A DNA stretch of 64,000 bases, taken from positions 40,810,687-40,874,686 of the forward strand of contig OW388305.1 of the NCBI GenBank assembly GCA_936450465.1, written 5' to 3'. Positions 60,386 to 64,000 of the stretch are shown here, piece after piece. Below the pieces are notes generated by a model that was not told the DNA's origin, ran no database searches, and saw only the letters and a program-made list of their open reading frames with translations. The position numbers were made by a program, and so were the translations under genes. Each line of letters starts with the position of its first letter. Within the stretch, counting starts at the first letter, position 1. Origin of the DNA: Gibbula magus. Its lineage: Eukaryota; Mollusca; Gastropoda; Trochida; Trochidae.

Positions 60386-60863
60386 GGGGGCGGGATAGCG
60401 CAGTGGTTAGCGCATTGGCTTCGGATCAAGAGGTCCGGGGTTCGAATCCCGCCAGGGACACGGCGACTGCAGTAGAGAACTGTTCTACACGCAGTCAGGT
60501 TTGGGTGCAATGCTACAATGCAGTACTATGGTTCGCTAGTTAACAGTTTACCACCAGAAATCAAAACTATATCATGTAAAACCAACTTCAAAACTCAAAT
60601 CAAAACTCTCCTGTTCAGGCCTGCATATACGAACTACCTCTCAAACTGTCAACCTCATATGCGCCAGTGAGCAACTAGATAGATGGATAATAGGCGCTAT
60701 ATCAATGAATTATTATTGTTAGTTCCAACCGATGCTCGCAAGTTTCATCGCAATGCATAGCCACGTGGCGTTGCGGCTTTCTCCCTGCCATAATACTAGC
60801 AGCCGCGATATAAGTGAAACACTATTGAAAGCGGCGTTAAGTCCCAACTCTCGTCACTTCACC
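60386..60863 (+). mobile_element. Full SINE interrupted by a LINE 3' end
   Basis: Head GGGGGCGGGATAGCGCAGTG, B box GGGGTTCGAATCCC and body to GGTTCGCTAGTT, then a 178-bp insert, then the rest from CCAACCGATGCTCGCAAGTT. Outer 12-bp target duplication TTCATGTATTGA at 60374-60385 and 60864-60875. Confidence 0.93.
60542..60719 (+). mobile_element. LINE 3'-end insertion nested in the SINE
   Basis: Open from the left edge: NSLPPEIKTIS, then FKTQIKTLLFRPAYTNYL and a TGA stop at 60668-60670, the usual C-terminal end of many LINE reverse transcriptase proteins. The 3' end is TAGGCGCTATATCAATGAAT plus TATTATTGT. Bordered by TAGTT at 60537-60541 and 60720-60724. Confidence 0.8.
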
Positions 60864-60875
60864 TTCATGTATTGA

Positions 60876-61774
60876 AAAGGTTGTTCACCACGTGTACAAT
60901 CGGTATACATTCAAATGAGTATAAACAGAATACATCGCCAATTTATGTTTAAATTGTATCCTCATGGAGGCTCGCATTACAGAAATTATAATATGTAGAC
61001 AACATACTTTTGACAGTGTTTATGTGGCTTGCTTTAAGTACATGTCTATTCAGGGCAAGGTAAATTCTTCTGATCTTAATGACGACATGTTGTGTGAATA
61101 AACAATAACATTACTCGATTGGTTTACTAATGCAGTTGACAGACAGTGTGGACACAATCTTTTGACGACCTCTTTTGATCTTCTCTGCTTGACTGACTGG
61201 TCAGCTACAATAACAACATTAACAATCAAGACCATGATGGCCACGTCTGTCAATTAAAGGACACTCCGTATGTCATTGCAGTATCATAGGTCAAAAGGGT
61301 GTCGTTCTATCTAAACGTAATAACTGTTGTCGAAAATTACCCTTTTAGTGCCAATCTGTTCAGTATAGTTACATTGAGATGTTTAGTCATGATTAAGATC
61401 GAAAACCGGAAAATGTTCCGCGGCTGGCGCACGTCAATCGTTCAAACGTAATAGTGAAAACAATTATATGATGCAGACAGTGGGACATATATTGATTGGA
61501 ACATATAACTGGTACATATGTTAACGGGTCACATGAATTCGGCTTATGTTCCAATTCTCTTCGATCAAACGAACATAACATATTTATTTATGTACAACAA
61601 AACACTTCTGTTCTAAATCCGTCTTGTTGACTGCATACTGCCGGTCGTCTAACTCGCAACATCTTACGCCTCCTGAAACATTTAGGAAAACTCTCAGAAG
61701 CGATAATAGCTGTTTAATTATTTGCCATCACAAATTTCAAACGAAAACTGACAATGAAATTACCTGAAATCTCT
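60876..61774. other. Non-coding stretch
   Basis: No gene recognised. ATTAAAGGACACTCCG near 61254 weakly resembles the complement of GTGTCCCTTTAAAG at 62935, which would enclose the DIRS gag gene; not convincing. Confidence 0.35.
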
Positions 61775-62590
61775 CTACTTCTTGACAGATGAGTTGGGTG
61801 GGACTGTGTCCGCACTAGCCGCCTGTGCTGCGCGGTGCGAAGCTGCGAGGGGACAGGACACCCTCCAGTGGCCGAATCCTCCACAGAAGTAGCACTGTTG
61901 GTTAGGCATTGGACCTCGCTTGACTGCACGAAATGGCTGGTTCTGACCGGAAGTAGATGGACGTGGTTCGTCGACCAGATTACCAGAAGAAGCTGTAGAA
62001 CTAGGTGGATTACTGAATCTCCCCCTGCCCCGGAGCGATGACGTCCGTCGTTTGCGCAAAGCTTTGTTCTCTGCTTTTTCGAACCTCCGTTCTTCCTCTG
62101 AACCGGAAGCGATGTCATCACCTTCAAGTTCGGTAACGACAGCCCAGCCGGAAGGCGAGCGGTCGGCTAGACGAATATGTTTGTTCCTCCTTGAAATATC
62201 ACAAGAAATCTCCTGCAGAATACCAATACAATCAGCTTTCTTGTTATGCTTAATGAATCTGAACGCAGAGTCTAGTTTGTCCAAACAATTAGCGTTGAAT
62301 TTGTATTGCAAGTGATTGCCTTTAAACCTAAAACTAGGAACGTCAGAGTCTTTCTTAGCGCGTTTAAAGGCTGACAATGACCTTTCTTCACTTTCGTCAA
62401 TGATTTCTCGTTTAAAAGATTTCAACTTACTGTCCATATAATCTTTGAACAATTGAAAAGTTTCAAATCCTTCTACCGTCTCTTTGGTCTTGAGATTTGA
62501 TGTCTCTTTAGTTGCAGCTTCGTCCCTGCTGATGCCAGCGGAGTCTGAATCCTCGGAGTTTGTGACTGAATTTTTCGAAAGTTTCTCCAT
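61775..62590 (-). CDS. DIRS-type retrotransposon Gag-like protein
   Basis: 271 codons from ATG at 62590 to a stop at 61775. Layout: acidic/Ser-rich start (1-35); KGNHLQYKFNAN (about 90-101); FIKHNKKADC (112-121); the block RRNKHIRLADRSPSGW (about 134-149) followed by acidic DDIASGSEEERR; a basic KALRKRR segment (177-182); a Pro/Ser-rich linker; and a CCHC zinc knuckle C233-x2-C236-x4-H241-x4-C246 (CYFCGGFGHW). I recognise the KxIxLADxSxxGW block and the GHW knuckle from DIRS-type Gag proteins, which bind element RNA. The expected reverse transcriptase, RNase H and tyrosine recombinase frames should follow to the left but are absent, so this is a gag-only relic or a 3'-truncated copy. The frame is uninterrupted, so it may be recent or kept for another reason. 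Confidence 0.7.
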   Translation of the reverse strand: MEKLSKNSVTNSEDSDSAGISRDEAATKETSNLKTKETVEGFETFQLFKDYMDSKLKSFKREIIDESEERSLSAFKRAKKDSDVPSFRFKGNHLQYKFNANCLDKLDSAFRFIKHNKKADCIGILQEISCDISRRNKHIRLADRSPSGWAVVTELEGDDIASGSEEERRFEKAENKALRKRRTSSLRGRGRFSNPPSSTASSGNLVDEPRPSTSGQNQPFRAVKRGPMPNQQCYFCGGFGHWRVSCPLAASHRAAQAASADTVPPNSSVKK

Positions 62591-63147
62591 TGAATGTGAT
62601 TGATTAGCTGCTCTCTGGTGAAAAGCGTAGACCTCGAATGACTTAGCACGTACTCAAGCCTACCACGTCACCTTCGTCACGTGACTTATGCAACACTTGC
62701 ACGAGCAACGCACACTCACTGCAGTAGGCAAACTACCGTATTTTACCCAAAATAAATACATTTCTCATCGTGTATTTAGCCGCTGCTCGAGTTTTCTTGA
62801 AAACAAATTATTGTCAAATATTTGGCGTTAGGGGATACATATGCAAGACGATTGAGATGATTTAGACGTAAATCAGGACATTTGATATATTTGAATGTAT
62901 CATGTCTAAATAAAATTTCATAAAAAACTCAAAGTGTCCCTTTAAAGTTCTCAAGTAAAGAATCATGTTGATACAGTGACGTGTCAAAGGAATCAAAAGA
63001 ATCAAAGAAAAGCAATGTTTCCATCACATCATAACTAGGAATGAGTCCACAATCATATATGTTGTATTGTAAAGGATGTTAATGTTTAAGAAAAGTGCAT
63101 TGTCCATGGTTAGTAAAAGTAAAATCAGAACTACTACGTTCTGCAGA
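62591..63147. other. Upstream region of the gag gene, non-coding
   Basis: No gene seen. 62640-62710 has ACCACGTCACCTTCGTCACG and is slightly richer in G+C, possibly the element's leader. Confidence 0.35.
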
Positions 63148-63159
63148 ATATTGGTTCAA

Positions 63160-63470
63160 GGTGAGGTGAGGGGAGTAAGGGTTTAACGCCGCTTTCAATA
63201 AAATATCACTTATATCACGGCTGCTAGTATTATTGCAGTGAGAAATCCCGCAAGTCCATGTGACTATGCATTGCGGTGAAACCCGCGAGCAACGTTTGGA
63301 AGTAGCCAACCATGGGGGGTACTGTACTGATTTTTAGTGTAACATTGCACCAAAACATTACTGCATGTAGAACAGTTCTCTACTGCAGTCAAAGTTGCCG
63401 TGCCTCTGACGGGATTCGAACCACGAACCTCTTGATCCGAACGCACTAACCACTGCGCTATCCCGCCCCT
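63160..63470 (-). mobile_element. tRNA-headed SINE
   Basis: Minus-strand copy, head GGGGCGGGATAGCGCAGTGG with a small deletion after the A box, B box GGTTCGAATCCC, CCTCACCTTG-type tail. Perfect 12-bp target duplication ATATTGGTTCAA at 63148-63159 and 63471-63482. Confidence 0.94.
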
Positions 63471-63482
63471 ATATTGGTTCAA

Positions 63483-64000
63483 ATATTGCTTCTCAACAAC
63501 CTACCCGTCACTATATCTCCGAAATAGATATCCGGAGTACTTAAGCTAGTTCCTTTTGATTTTCCCTATATTGTTTATATCCAGGTAAACTATAATTTAA
63601 CGTATAATGAGAGTCATATACCATACTTTTATACCTTTATACCTTTGGATTATAGAATGTCCAAAGCCACAATTACATCGATTAATGAGTGATCAATGGT
63701 TAAATGGTAATCCATTAACCTTAATAAATGGTTCATTTAGCAGGTGAAACACACCAGAAAGCTGTCTGTGAAGGCGAGATCTTTAAACATTTGTAAAGCA
63801 TGAAAGTAAATGAAACAAAAGTGAATACAATTATAGTCCTTGTCTTGTCACTCTATTGTAGTTATTTTAGAATATGTATTTTTAGATGAGCATTGGGCAT
63901 ACCAGCAGTTCCTTATAATATATCCATCCATATCTTTATGTTTAAATAGTCTGCTTCAACAGTTATATGTGAAAAAAAATGAAGTTATATCCAAATGGAC
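63483..64000. other. Non-coding window end
   Basis: A+T-rich. GGTTAAATGGTAATCCATTA near 63698 resembles GGTTTAGTGGTAGTCCATTC near 44786, hinting at a shared old repeat. No gene. Confidence 0.4.

Noticed and set aside
61714..62127. 137-codon minus-strand frame overlapping the gag gene
   Set aside because: Alternative frame of the 61775-62590 gag gene without recognisable domains.
61254..62948. TTAAAGG.ACACT ends enclosing the DIRS gag as a transposon
   Set aside because: The match is about 12 bases with an indel, and similar ATTAAAGG strings are common in A+T-rich DNA.

Overview
Eukaryotic nuclear DNA, A+T-rich, gene-poor and full of mobile DNA. The best organism guess is a marine gastropod mollusc, possibly abalone-like. 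The basis is a tRNA-headed SINE whose tail reads GGCGTTAAAC followed by CTCA or CCTCA repeats, dispersed modules with GGACGGACGG or TGACCTTGACC runs, and fragments of DIRS, Gypsy and LINE elements. The taxon is an inference from repeat style, not from a marker gene. I found no complete host gene.

Layout. 964-7747 is a 6.8-kb DNA transposon with about 110-bp inverted ends. It carries one two-exon minus-strand gene for a large zinc-finger and XPG-like nuclease protein (Academ-like, tentative), broken near its C-terminus. 8-46 kb is mostly unannotatable A+T-rich DNA with scattered SINEs (many with 9-14 bp target duplications), a roughly 50-bp mini-SINE, several MITEs and long hairpins (18.5, 20-21.4, 23.9, 27.2, 32.4, 33.4 kb), dispersed modules made of tandem units (27.5, 29.3, 47.3 kb), a decayed Ty3/Gypsy element (about 39.9-43.5 kb, minus) and a LINE tail (44.1 kb).

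46982-59800 is the most striking part. Two inverted arms built from tandem TGCTCCAAATTGTAATA units enclose 12.8 kb of nested inverted and tandem repeats: a TACATC-rich block on both sides, a head-to-head satellite of 50-67 bp units (49.4-53.25 kb), a roughly 235-bp hairpin-bearing array (53.7-55.7 kb), and a second, independent foldback element with a perfect 9-bp target duplication (55843-57495). No transposase is visible inside, so these look like non-autonomous foldback transposons.

59.8-64 kb returns to SINEs (one interrupted by a LINE 3' end) and an isolated DIRS-type gag gene (61775-62590, minus).

The coding sequences belong to separate selfish elements rather than to one pathway. The likely interactions are parasitic: SINEs and the mini-SINE probably use a LINE machinery, and the foldback and MITE elements use transposases encoded elsewhere.
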